Source: Flavobacteriales bacterium
GTDB lineage: Bacteria; Bacteroidota; Bacteroidia; Flavobacteriales; Flavobacteriaceae
DNA: 64,000 nucleotides
Reading direction: 5' to 3'
Assembly: GCA_020635875.1 (NCBI GenBank)
Contig: JACJYY010000004.1
Coordinates: 124,001 to 188,000, forward strand
Below are positions 54,465 to 62,900 of this stretch, in pieces. Position 1 is the first letter of the stretch; each line of letters starts with the position of its first letter. The notes under the pieces were generated by a model, which was not told where the DNA came from, ran no database searches, and saw only the letters and a list, made by a program, of their open reading frames with translations. Position numbers and translations under genes: made by a program.

Positions 54465-54542
54465 AGATTTTAGGCACGAGATTTTAGATGTGAGACTTTA
54501 GATATTAGACTTTAGATATGAGATTATAGACATTAGATATTA
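54465..54542. repeat. TTAGATATTAGAC-type repeat array, left part
   Basis: Short degenerate units of about 9 bases (TTAGATATG, TTAGACATT and similar) run up to the insertion point of the second IS; the array continues after the IS at 56219. The stretch 54384-54464 shows no gene. Confidence 0.8.
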
Positions 54543-56218
54543 GGCACATTCGCAAATCAATAAACACTTGTATATCAGCAGAATAAGTGCTATTTTTAAA
54601 AGTAACAAACCCCGAAATTGCTCAAAATGAGTTAAAAACGGGGTTTACTTTTAAATACCAATGCCAAAAATAGTACGTTTAAGCGAATTTACTTCGTCTG
54701 TTCGGCTAAAGCCTCGGGTCAACACGAAATTCCTTTTTTTACATTTAACGAAAATTTTGATGCTTTTTACGCGCAATTTTTAAAGACTGATTTAGGGAAA
54801 ATTTACCTTTCTACACCTTTTTCCGAGCTGTCAAAGTCTTTTAAGATAAAAGAGTATACCAAGGGACCAAAAAGTATTTTTAGTCCGCGGGGTAAAATAG
54901 CCCTGATGATGCTCAAGAATTATTATGGATGTTCCGATCAGATGCTCATTGAGATGCTCAACGGTAATGTTTATATGCAATTCTTTTGTGATATTGTAAT
55001 TCCTATTGAAAAACCGCTGATTAACTCCAAAATAGTCAGTCAAATCCGCATGGAATTATCTGAAAAATTACCGCTTAGTCAAGCGCAAAAAGTATTAGCA
55101 GCAAATTGGCTACCTTACATGGGAAATCTTGACAAAGTACTTGCCGATGCGACTTGCTATGAAAGCGACTTGCGTTATCCGACCAATCAAAAACTACTTT
55201 GGGAGTGCGTGAAGTGGTGCTATAGTCAAATGGTTGATTTATGCAGAATCTTTAAAATCAAATTACCTAGAACCAAATTCTTGGACTGGTCTGAGCGATA
55301 CAATAGTTATTCTAGAAAACGAAAAAAGCTATCCAAACACCGTAACAAAGTAACCCGTGGATTATTGAAACTTTTATACAAACTCAATGGTGAACTCTCC
55401 AAAATAGAAAATCTTCATCCCTTTGAAGCTACCCAAAAATACAAAACCCAAAGAGCGGTTATAGCAAAAGTATACAAACAACAGCGAACCATCTTTGAAA
55501 CAGGTAAGTCGGTTCAGGACAGAATTGTAAGCATCCATAAAAGCTATGTCCGTCCTATTGTTCGTGGTAAAGAAGTTAAACAGGTAGAGTTTGGAGCCAA
55601 AGTAAACAAGATTCAAATAGACGGAATTAATTTTATTGAACACCTTGAATACAGGGCTTTTAACGAAGGAACTAGGCTGATAAATAGCGTTCATTTTGCG
55701 CAATGGCTTACTAAAACAAAAATTAAAATAGTAGGAGCCGATGCTATCTATGCCACCAACAAAAACAGAACATTTACTTCTTCAAATCAGATTCATACCG
55801 ACTTCGTACGTAAAGGAAAAGCTGGGAAACATGAGGAGCAACGTAAAATATTGGCTTCTGCCATAAAAAAAGAAAGAGCCACAAGGCTTGAAGGTAGCTT
55901 TGGCAATGAAAAAGAACATTACAACTTGAGAAAAATCAAAGCCAGAACCAAGAAGAGCGAAATTTTATGGATATTCTTCGGCATCCATACGGCAAATGCC
56001 CTAGAAATAGGACGAAGAATTTACATTGCGCAATCTGAAAATTTAGCTGCTTAAAAACCGAAAACTAACTTCGTTGGGATAGGTGTGTGTTGTTGTTACT
56101 CAAAACGATATTTTCTAACAAAAAATAGTAACAAAAAAACAAAAACCGACTTTGAAAAAATCAAAATCGGTTTTTATATCTGTATTTTTAAAAAAGTGAG
56201 CGTACTTCTGAATGTGCC
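54543..56218 (+). mobile_element. DUF772-type IS, full-length copy 2 (1676 bp)
   Basis: Tips GGCACATTC at 54543 and GAATGTGCC ending 56218, flanked by the 6-bp duplication ATATTA (54537-54542 and 56219-56224). Contains one transposase and an internal hairpin AAACCCCG/CGGGGTTT near 54606-54645. The right end carries an outward terminator-like stem (56140-56180). Identical in structure to the truncated copy 1 at 45-48 kb. Confidence 0.94.
54661..56054 (+). CDS. DDE transposase of the DUF772-type IS (possible -1 frameshift start)
   Basis: The transposase frame is open from 54636 to the stop at 56054 but has no ATG until 54906, well inside the conserved part (KTDLGKIYLSTPFSELSKSF precedes it). 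An ATG at 54661 opens a 40-codon frame that meets T TTT TTA at 54735-54741; a -1 slip there would fuse it to TFNENFDAFYAQF... of the main frame. This is a hypothesis; a mutation or non-standard start would also explain it. Catalytic regions LADATCYES, VGADAIYATN and LEGSFGNEK are intact. Family is IS5/IS1182-like; exact assignment uncertain. Confidence 0.65.
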
Positions 56219-56312
56219 ATATTAGACCTAGATGCAAGATAATAGAAACCTCAAACCTCAAATCTAGCATCTGATATCTAAAGTCTAACATCTCACGTCT
56301 AACACCTCAAAT
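56219..56312. repeat. Repeat array, right part
   Basis: Contains AGAAACCTCAAACCTCAAAT then TCTAGCATCTGATATCTAAA, the inverse counterpart of the left array; joined without the IS it would form one imperfect hairpin-capable element like the one at 59.73-59.87 kb. Confidence 0.8.
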
Positions 56313-57677
56313 CTACTTCAAATACTCTTTAAACCAAAGTCCAGAATCCTTTACAATGCGTTTTTGAGATTTGTAGTCCGTATAGATGAGTCCAAACCTT
56401 GGATCAGTACCTTCGCTCCATTCAAAATTATCATTGAGTGACCAGTTGAAATAGCCGCGGACATCAATGCCTAGTTTTTGAGCTTTGCGAATTTTTCTGA
56501 GGTAGGCCTTGTGGTAATTGATACGAGCTTTATCTTTTACCCTATTATCGATTAGTTTGTCGTCAAGACAAACTCCACTTTCTGTAATGTAAATAGGAGG
56601 TAGGTTCTTGTATTGGTGAAACTGTTGTAGTATTTTAAGCATTCCGTCAGGATATATTTCCATATCGAGTGTGTTGATAGGAACATTTCGGTGTCTTGCA
56701 GGAACTTCTTTGGCCCACAGGATGGGAGGGCAAGGGCTATATCTGGCAACTACCCTAAAATAGTATTGTAGACCAACAAAATTAAAGTCGAATTGCGCTT
56801 GCTCCATATCTCCTTCCTTAACGAATCGATTGATGAATTTTAGATTAGGGACTTTGTCTAGTGGATAACCCATGCCTAAAATAGGTTCTACATAAAACCG
56901 ATTCATAAGCGCATCCAATCGTAGAGCTGCTTGTTGATGTCTTTTTGTTTTTGCTTTTGGCTTTATAGCCGAAACAGAATAAGTAGTTCCTATATGGCTG
57001 TCTTTTACTTCATTGCGAATAATACGACCGCCTATGCCTTGACACAGCATTGCATGATGTGCAGCAGGTAAAAAGTTCAACAAACCTTTTTTTTGAGGCG
57101 CATGATACCCCATGAAGTATCCTAATCCCGTAAAGCTCATAGGTTCGTTAAGTACCATCCAATCTTTTACTTTGTCGCCATATTGTTTTGTGGTAGCATA
57201 AGTAAATTCTGCAAACCAATCTAAGATGTCTCGATTTTTCCAACCTCCTTTGTCTTGAAGTATTTGGGGTAAATCCCAATGGTATAAGGTAAGCCAAGGT
57301 TTAATGTCTTTTTTTAAACAATAATCAATCACACGATGGTAATAGTCAGTTCCTTTAGTATTTATTTTTCCTGTGCCATTAGGTAAAATACGAGGCCATG
57401 AGAGAGAAAATCTAAAATGATTAAAATTTAATTCTTTGATTAAATCAATGTCTTGTTTGTATCTATGGTAAAAGTTGGGCGTGTCAATTTCGCCGTTACG
57501 ATCAGATAAATGGGATTTTTTTACATAAGTGTCCCAAATGGATGCACTTTTACCAGCAACAAAAGGGGCTCCTTCTGCTTGAAAAGCTGACGAAGCAACG
57601 CCCCAAATAAAGTCTTCTCCAAACTTTTTGGCTTCGGGCAACTTCAGCTTAGAAGTGAAAATCTTTTTGGCTTTCAA
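56313..57677 (-). CDS. Glycoside hydrolase family 1 (beta-glucosidase-like)
   Basis: 454 residues. Acid/base Glu178 in MVLNEPMSF and nucleophile Glu366 in YITESGVC, both in the expected NEP and TEN/SG contexts; N-terminal FIWGVASSAFQAEGA is the GH1 signature region. No signal peptide, so cytoplasmic. It lies two bases downstream of a glycosyltransferase gene, so it may trim or remodel a glycan or glycolipid made by its neighbours rather than feed on sugars. Confidence 0.92.
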   Translation of the reverse strand: MKAKKIFTSKLKLPEAKKFGEDFIWGVASSAFQAEGAPFVAGKSASIWDTYVKKSHLSDRNGEIDTPNFYHRYKQDIDLIKELNFNHFRFSLSWPRILPNGTGKINTKGTDYYHRVIDYCLKKDIKPWLTLYHWDLPQILQDKGGWKNRDILDWFAEFTYATTKQYGDKVKDWMVLNEPMSFTGLGYFMGYHAPQKKGLLNFLPAAHHAMLCQGIGGRIIRNEVKDSHIGTTYSVSAIKPKAKTKRHQQAALRLDALMNRFYVEPILGMGYPLDKVPNLKFINRFVKEGDMEQAQFDFNFVGLQYYFRVVARYSPCPPILWAKEVPARHRNVPINTLDMEIYPDGMLKILQQFHQYKNLPPIYITESGVCLDDKLIDNRVKDKARINYHKAYLRKIRKAQKLGIDVRGYFNWSLNDNFEWSEGTDPRFGLIYTDYKSQKRIVKDSGLWFKEYLK

Positions 57678-57679
57678 GA

Positions 57680-58729
57680 TTAGCGTTCAGAATTAACAAC
57701 GGATTCATCTGATTGTGCAGAACATAAAACGTCTTGAGCTACGTGAATGTGATAATTCAGAATATCATCTATAATCGCTTCGGTGCAATCAGGATAGTTA
57801 ACAGTAATTTTTTCTGTGCTGTTAATCCAAGTTTTGATTTTTTCGGAATGTTTCTTTTTTAGAGATTTTAATACAGGTATTCCCATTAGTTCTAAGGATC
57901 TGGCATTGCATTGTTGTTCATATTGTCCTTTCATGGGTATCACCATCAGTTTCTTTTGTAAAAAAAGTGCTTCAGCAGGTGTTTCAAAACCTGCTCCACA
58001 AAGTACCCCTGTACAAGAAACTAAACTGTTAACAAAGGTGCTGTTTTCAATTTTTCGAATGATGATATTTTTTTTTCGGTATCCTTTTTTAGTGTGTTTT
58101 GAATAGACTTCCCATAGTGTATTTTCAAAAGGAGATAACATCTTTATTATTTTTTTATCACTATACGCGGGCAGATAAACAACATATCTATTTTCTTCTT
58201 TTACCGTTAGATTACGAATTTCTGATCTAATTACGGGAGTATAAATATCTTCTGAATAGGATTGAAAATGAAAAGCTCTTTTGATGGTACTTGGTGCGTA
58301 ATATTTCAAAATTTGTTTTCCAATGATGTCTGATTTTTTGGGTTTAGGAGCTTTTGGGTCTAACACAGCTGCTTGGTGACTCAAAGCGATACAAGGTATC
58401 TTTGCTTTTTGGGCAGCCCAAGCCGATACAGGTTCAAAGTCATTTAGAATCAAATCATAATCCTGCACAGGTAAGTTATGGATGTCTTTTTTTAATAACT
58501 TAAGGTTAGAATTAGTAAAGGTTTTGAGTAGATCGACTCCACCTTTTTTACCAAAAATGAAACTTAAACCTTTAAAACGGTATTTGATTGGGTGATCCAA
58601 ATGCACATCTGCTTGATTACCACTAATCAGTATATCTAAATCACATTTTTTATTGAGTATAGGAATGATTTCTCTTGCTCTGCTCAAATGTCCATTTCCT
58701 GTTCCTTGTATGGCATATAATACTCGCAT
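57680..58729 (-). CDS. GT-B glycosyltransferase, MurG-like / MJ1255-type
   Basis: 349 residues. N-terminal MRVLYAIQGTGNGHLSRARE with the glycine-rich GNGH loop typical of MurG/UDP-glycosyltransferases, and a C-terminal nucleotide site region GVLCGAGFETPAEALFLQKK followed by MVIPMKGQYEQQCNA. Cytoplasmic or peripheral membrane enzyme. The donor is probably a UDP-sugar. Same operon as the upstream LpxH-like and downstream GH1 genes. Confidence 0.88.
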   Translation of the reverse strand: MRVLYAIQGTGNGHLSRAREIIPILNKKCDLDILISGNQADVHLDHPIKYRFKGLSFIFGKKGGVDLLKTFTNSNLKLLKKDIHNLPVQDYDLILNDFEPVSAWAAQKAKIPCIALSHQAAVLDPKAPKPKKSDIIGKQILKYYAPSTIKRAFHFQSYSEDIYTPVIRSEIRNLTVKEENRYVVYLPAYSDKKIIKMLSPFENTLWEVYSKHTKKGYRKKNIIIRKIENSTFVNSLVSCTGVLCGAGFETPAEALFLQKKLMVIPMKGQYEQQCNARSLELMGIPVLKSLKKKHSEKIKTWINSTEKITVNYPDCTEAIIDDILNYHIHVAQDVLCSAQSDESVVNSER

Positions 58730-58735
58730 ACTCTT

Positions 58736-59599
58736 TTAAAATTTAAATTCTGTGATTAATCGCTCAAACAATTGTTTATGATTAAGATCCACAATAGCTG
58801 TTGCGTCATCCTCATCGTCTTCAATTGATTCGTCACTATTTTCTTCTTCACGAATAGGGTAGGTGTAAATACTCCATTGCTTTTCGTGATATTCCAGAGC
58901 AGTGAGGTTTTCAATCCAATCACCAGAATTTAAATAAAGAATATCTCGATTCTCCTGAGTGATGGTTCTGAACTGTGGCTGATGAATATGTCCACAGATG
59001 ACGGTATCCATATTTTTTTGTATCGCTACTTGAACGGCAGCGTGCTCAAAATCTCCTATATATTTGACGGCTTTTTTGACATTGTCTTTTATCATTTTCG
59101 ACAATGATATTTTCTTTTGTCCAAGGATATTGCTGCAAAAGTTGATGAAAGAATTTAGGACAATAAGAAAATCATAACTGATACCCCCAATTTTGGCCAA
59201 CCATTTGGAATTTTGAATGACTACGTCAAATACATCTCCATGAAAGAACCATGTTTTTTTTCCATCCAGATCCATTTGAACCTGATTGACAATTTGAAAA
59301 TTCCCCATTTGTAAACCTTCAAATTTTCTGAGCATTTCATCATGATTGCCCGTGATGTAATAAATTTTAGTATCTGAAGCCAGATAACTAATTATTTGTT
59401 TAATCACTTTCATGTGTGACTTAGGCCAGTATCTTTTGCTGAATTGCCAGATATCAATGATATCTCCGTTTAGGATAAGTATTTTGGGTTGTACAGTCTT
59501 TAAATATTTAAAGAGTTCTTTGGCGTGACAGCCAAAAGTGCCTAAGTGTACATCGGATACGACGACTACATCTACCTTTCGTCGTTTGTTCTTTTTCAT
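58736..59599 (-). CDS. UDP-2,3-diacylglucosamine diphosphatase-like metallophosphoesterase
   Basis: 287 residues with the calcineurin-like motifs in order: SDVHLG (15-20), NGDIIDIW, TGNHDEM, FHGDVFD, and CGHIHQPQ. These match the LpxH/LpxG-like group that cleaves UDP-diacylglucosamine in lipid A synthesis, but similar enzymes have other substrates. C-terminal acidic tail (ENSDESIEDDEDD). First gene of a three-gene operon with the glycosyltransferase and GH1. Confidence 0.85.
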   Translation of the reverse strand: MKKNKRRKVDVVVVSDVHLGTFGCHAKELFKYLKTVQPKILILNGDIIDIWQFSKRYWPKSHMKVIKQIISYLASDTKIYYITGNHDEMLRKFEGLQMGNFQIVNQVQMDLDGKKTWFFHGDVFDVVIQNSKWLAKIGGISYDFLIVLNSFINFCSNILGQKKISLSKMIKDNVKKAVKYIGDFEHAAVQVAIQKNMDTVICGHIHQPQFRTITQENRDILYLNSGDWIENLTALEYHEKQWSIYTYPIREEENSDESIEDDEDDATAIVDLNHKQLFERLITEFKF

Positions 59600-59729
59600 A
59601 CAGACTATTTAGTTAGGGTAAACTAAAAGTATAGGCGTTTCGTTTAGCTTAATTCTGTATTATTAAATTTTTAATTAAATGATTGAAAAGGAGATAGAGT
59701 GTTACTTTTGAGTTAAGTAGATGTTAGCT

Positions 59730-59868
59730 TTTAGAAGCTAGATATTAGACATTAGATATTAGACATTAGACATTAGATATTAGACATTAGAAACCTCAAA
59801 TTTCAAATTTCAAACCTCAAACCTCAAACCTCAAATCTAACATCTGATATCTAACATCTAATGTCTAA
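59730..59868. repeat. Intergenic repeat element with inverted halves
   Basis: TTAGATATTAGAC units, a CCTCAAATTTC centre, then TCTAACATCTGATATCTAAC units that complement the left side. The gap 59600-59864 contains no gene; the right end of the element touches the 3' end of the LRR gene. Confidence 0.85.
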
Positions 59869-60311
59869 TCCGTAATAACTTTTACATTTGGCAATAAGGC
59901 TTTAGCTTCTGATTTAGTAGCATCGTTCCATTCTGGTATATCGCTTACGTTTACTTCTTCCAGGCTGGAAACTTCTTGTAGTATTTTTGGTAGTTTAGCC
60001 AAATAGCGATTACCCATTAAATTAAGGTGTTTCAATTTTGTACACTTTTTAATTTCGGTAGGGATTGTGGCTATTCGATTGAAAGACACATCAAGACATA
60101 CTAAGTTTGGGAATAGCCCTACTTCTTTAGGAATAGATGTCAGTTTAGGGTGGTGCATAGCCAAATCTAGATAGATGACTTTTTCGGGTTCTTTCAGCGC
60201 TTCTTCCAGAGAGGTGTAAGCTATGATATCTTCGCAAGCTGTAGGTGGTGCTTGTGCTTTAAGTGATGGGACAACAAATGAAAGTAGTAGAAATGTATAA
60301 ATGATTTTCAT
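59865..60311 (-). CDS. Small secreted leucine-rich repeat protein
   Basis: 148 residues with signal peptide (MKIIYTFLLLSFVVPSLKAQ). Contains about four LRRs: LTSIPKEVGLFPNLVCLDVS, FNRIATIPTEIKKCTKLKHL and NLMGNRYLAKLPKILQEV are consecutive units of about 23 residues. Probably a binding protein at the cell envelope. The gene ends at the edge of a repeat element. Confidence 0.82.
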   Translation of the reverse strand: MKIIYTFLLLSFVVPSLKAQAPPTACEDIIAYTSLEEALKEPEKVIYLDLAMHHPKLTSIPKEVGLFPNLVCLDVSFNRIATIPTEIKKCTKLKHLNLMGNRYLAKLPKILQEVSSLEEVNVSDIPEWNDATKSEAKALLPNVKVITD

Positions 60312-60338
60312 AATAATGATTTTTTAATAGCTTAAAAG

Positions 60339-60352
60339 TATCAAATTTGATA
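60339..60352. promoter_or_regulatory. Palindrome TATCAAATTTGATA in a divergent gap
   Basis: Perfect 14-bp palindrome between the LRR gene (minus) and the hypothetical gene at 60382 (plus); it abuts a -7 box TAGTTTTG at 60351-60358. Candidate shared operator. Confidence 0.5.
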
Positions 60353-60381
60353 GTTTTGAGCAAGCTATTAACACGTCAAAT

Positions 60382-60765
60382 ATGGAGCTTGATTTTATCC
60401 CCAATGTTAACGAATACGATGAGCACGTGGTGCGGTTGTACAATTTTAGTAAAGCAGATGCCCAACGGTTCAGAGATTTAATTGAGGAATCGATAATTAG
60501 AAATAGAAGAGCCATTGATTTATCTAAAATTGATTTTATCAAACCCCGTAACTGTAACCTTATTATGGGTTTGTTCAAAACTGATGAAGGAATTTTTACA
60601 CAGGATGAAAAAACCTTTTATTGTGCGTTAACGTTAGAGAGTTATTACGAAATGATACGTCTCATTGAACCTTTTTGTGACAACAAAGAAAATGGGTATC
60701 AATACCTCTATGAGGTCGATAATCCTATAGATTTATTATTTGCTCCTTCGGGAGTTTGGGAATAG
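60382..60765 (+). CDS. Conserved hypothetical protein
   Basis: 127 residues, soluble. MELDFIPNVNEYDEHVVRLY and FSKADAQRFRDLIEESI suggest an alpha/beta protein. The stop codon is immediately next to the stop of the convergent ABC transporter gene (60766), leaving no gap. No family is recognised; it looks like a conserved Flavobacteriaceae gene, not a spurious frame, because it is long and preceded by a TAnnTTTG box. Confidence 0.7.
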   Translation: MELDFIPNVNEYDEHVVRLYNFSKADAQRFRDLIEESIIRNRRAIDLSKIDFIKPRNCNLIMGLFKTDEGIFTQDEKTFYCALTLESYYEMIRLIEPFCDNKENGYQYLYEVDNPIDLLFAPSGVWE

Positions 60766-62502
60766 TTAGATCCTCGCTTGATAAGTAAATAGTTCGTGGT
60801 AGCGACCTTTTGAGGCAATTAACTCATCGTGGTTTCCACGCTCTTTTATTTCTCCGTTTTCGATAACCAAAATTTGATCAGCCTTACGAATAGTACTCAA
60901 TCTGTGTGCGATTACAAAGGTAGTACGTCCTTGCATTAATTTGGCTAAACTCTCCTGAATCAAAGCTTCACTTTCTGTATCAAGATTAGAAGTAGCTTCA
61001 TCCAGAATCAGTATTTTTGGATCGGCCAAAATCGCTCTGGCAATGGCAATGCGTTGACGTTGTCCACCTGATAGTTTAACTCCTCGTTCTCCAATAACGG
61101 TTTCTAATCCATCCTCGAATCGATCAGAAAATTCATTGACATAAGCTGCTTTTACTGCCTCCTGAATAGCTTCTTCTGTAGCATGAGGTCTTGGGAAAAT
61201 GATGTTTTCTCTAATGGTTCCTTCAAACAAAAAGTCATCTTGTAACACGACTCCTAGATATTGTCTGTAGCTACTTAATTTGGCGTAAGCTAAATCATGT
61301 CCATCAATGGTAATTTTCCCAGAATCGGGAATCAAAAAAGAAGATACTAATCCAGCAATGGTACTTTTACCTGATCCTGATGATCCTACCAGAGCAGTAA
61401 CAGAACCGTGAGGAGCATTTATAGTGATATTTTTTATGACTTCTTTACCTTCATTGTATGAGAAGGAAACATCTTCAAATTGGATATCTCCTTTGATATC
61501 ATATAGTTCGTTAACTCGTTGTTCCAGATCATGTTCTGATTCCATATTCATTAATTCTTCTGTTCTGTCCAATCCTGCGATTCCTTCTGTTAATTGACTA
61601 CCGATATTACTCATTTGAACAATAGGAGCAATCATAAATCCCAATAACAACGTGAAAGATAAAAAGTCTCCCGTTGTGATTGACTTATCAATTATCATGA
61701 AGCCACCGATTCCCATTATTCCGGCAGAGGCTAAACCTAAAAGAAAAGTAGCAGAACTAGTAACCAGTGCTGTTGAAGTCAAACTTTTCTTAATATTCTC
61801 ATACAATTTGTGAACACCACTTTCAAAGGCATCAATTTCTTGTTTTTCTGCATTAAAACCTTTTACCACACGTACTCCATTAAGTGATTCTGTCAAACGT
61901 CCCGTAACATCGGCTTTAATTTTACCCCTTTCTCTAAAAATAGGGCGGATGAATCCAAAGGCTTTCATGGCAATTACAGCAAAAATTACAACTGGAATCA
62001 ATACGTAAGCGGTTAGTTTTCCACTTATTCGTATCATTAGAACTAATGAAATAATGGATGTTAAAGAACCTCCAATTAATTGGACTAAACCTGTTCCTAC
62101 TATATTACGAACACCTTCCACATCGGTCATAATACGCGAGACTAATTCTCCCGATTTACTATTATCAAAAAAATTGACAGGTAAGCTTAATATTTTTTGT
62201 TGCACCTTAACACGGAGTTGAGCAATAAGATGCTGTGCCTCAACGCTAAGCAATCTGGTTAATAAAAATGAAGTAATGGCTTGAACGACAATTGCTACTA
62301 GGATACCTATCAAAAGGTAATATAACATGTCAATGTCTTTTTTTACGATAACGTCATCCATTAAATATTTTGAACCTACAGGAAGTGCTAATCCAGCAAT
62401 GCGGCTGATCACAATTAAGATAAGTCCAATAAACAGCAATTGTTTTCTTGGCCAAATAATAGTTTTAAAAACGCTTATTAAGGATACTTTGGTTTTGCTC
62501 AT
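60766..62502 (-). CDS. ABC exporter, fused permease and ATPase
   Basis: 578 residues from ATG 62502; a longer frame from 62559 adds 19 residues of non-family sequence. N-terminal six-helix type IV exporter domain (LLFIGLILIVISRIAGLALP), C-terminal ATPase with Walker A GSSGSGKST, signature KLSGGQRQRIAIAR, Walker B ILILDEATSNLD and H-loop VIAHRLST. MsbA/multidrug type, probably exporting lipids or drugs as a homodimer. Confidence 0.93.
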   Translation of the reverse strand: MSKTKVSLISVFKTIIWPRKQLLFIGLILIVISRIAGLALPVGSKYLMDDVIVKKDIDMLYYLLIGILVAIVVQAITSFLLTRLLSVEAQHLIAQLRVKVQQKILSLPVNFFDNSKSGELVSRIMTDVEGVRNIVGTGLVQLIGGSLTSIISLVLMIRISGKLTAYVLIPVVIFAVIAMKAFGFIRPIFRERGKIKADVTGRLTESLNGVRVVKGFNAEKQEIDAFESGVHKLYENIKKSLTSTALVTSSATFLLGLASAGIMGIGGFMIIDKSITTGDFLSFTLLLGFMIAPIVQMSNIGSQLTEGIAGLDRTEELMNMESEHDLEQRVNELYDIKGDIQFEDVSFSYNEGKEVIKNITINAPHGSVTALVGSSGSGKSTIAGLVSSFLIPDSGKITIDGHDLAYAKLSSYRQYLGVVLQDDFLFEGTIRENIIFPRPHATEEAIQEAVKAAYVNEFSDRFEDGLETVIGERGVKLSGGQRQRIAIARAILADPKILILDEATSNLDTESEALIQESLAKLMQGRTTFVIAHRLSTIRKADQILVIENGEIKERGNHDELIASKGRYHELFTYQARI

Positions 62503-62690
62503 AAGGTTGTTTGTTGAGGTTTCAAAAATACCGAAATAACTTGGAAGTAAACCCGACAAAATCTTAGTGTTAATCTCAATTTGTTTTTTTTCTTTTTAGG
62601 ATAAAATCCAAATATGGTTTCATAACTGCCACTTGTGAGTTGAAAACCGCCATTTGTAAGAAGCGTGAATTAATCAATAGAACTGTGACG

Positions 62691-62778
62691 TACATTTGCG
62701 CCACACACGACCATTTACAGATGGGGGATAAATTGTGTTGGGGTATTCTTTGAATGCCCCGCACAATTTTCTTTTTTT
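62691..62778 (+). ncRNA. Candidate small RNA or leader with strong terminator
   Basis: TACATTTG (-7 box) at 62691-62698 is followed 30 to 80 bases later by a long hairpin: AAATTGTG/CACAATTT (62730-62737 with 62762-62769) enclosing GGGGTATTC/GAATGCCCC, then a T-run. The gap lies between divergent genes, so the terminator cannot serve either neighbour. The rest of the gap 62503-62690 holds an imperfect direct repeat (GCCACTTGTGAG / GCCATTTGTAAG at about 62627-62661) and no gene. Confidence 0.45.
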
Positions 62779-62900
62779 ACTTCAATTTTTTTCTCATTTA
62801 TGATTTTGGCTTCTTAGAAAGAAGAAAATCAAAGTTTTACCCTATTTGTATCTTAAAAATTTGTTAATAGTAGTATCTTTAGCTTTTTAAATAAGTTATA

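Noticed and set aside
55374..55703. Antisense open frames inside both DUF772-type IS copies
   Set aside because: They are identical in both copies simply because the transposase gene is conserved; no start or family support.
59740..59860. Tandem short units resembling a CRISPR array
   Set aside because: Units are about 9 bases, degenerate and without unique spacers; no cas genes are present.
62576..62764. 62-codon frame on the minus strand upstream of the ABC exporter
   Set aside because: It overlaps the hairpin and promoter-like box and shows no protein features.
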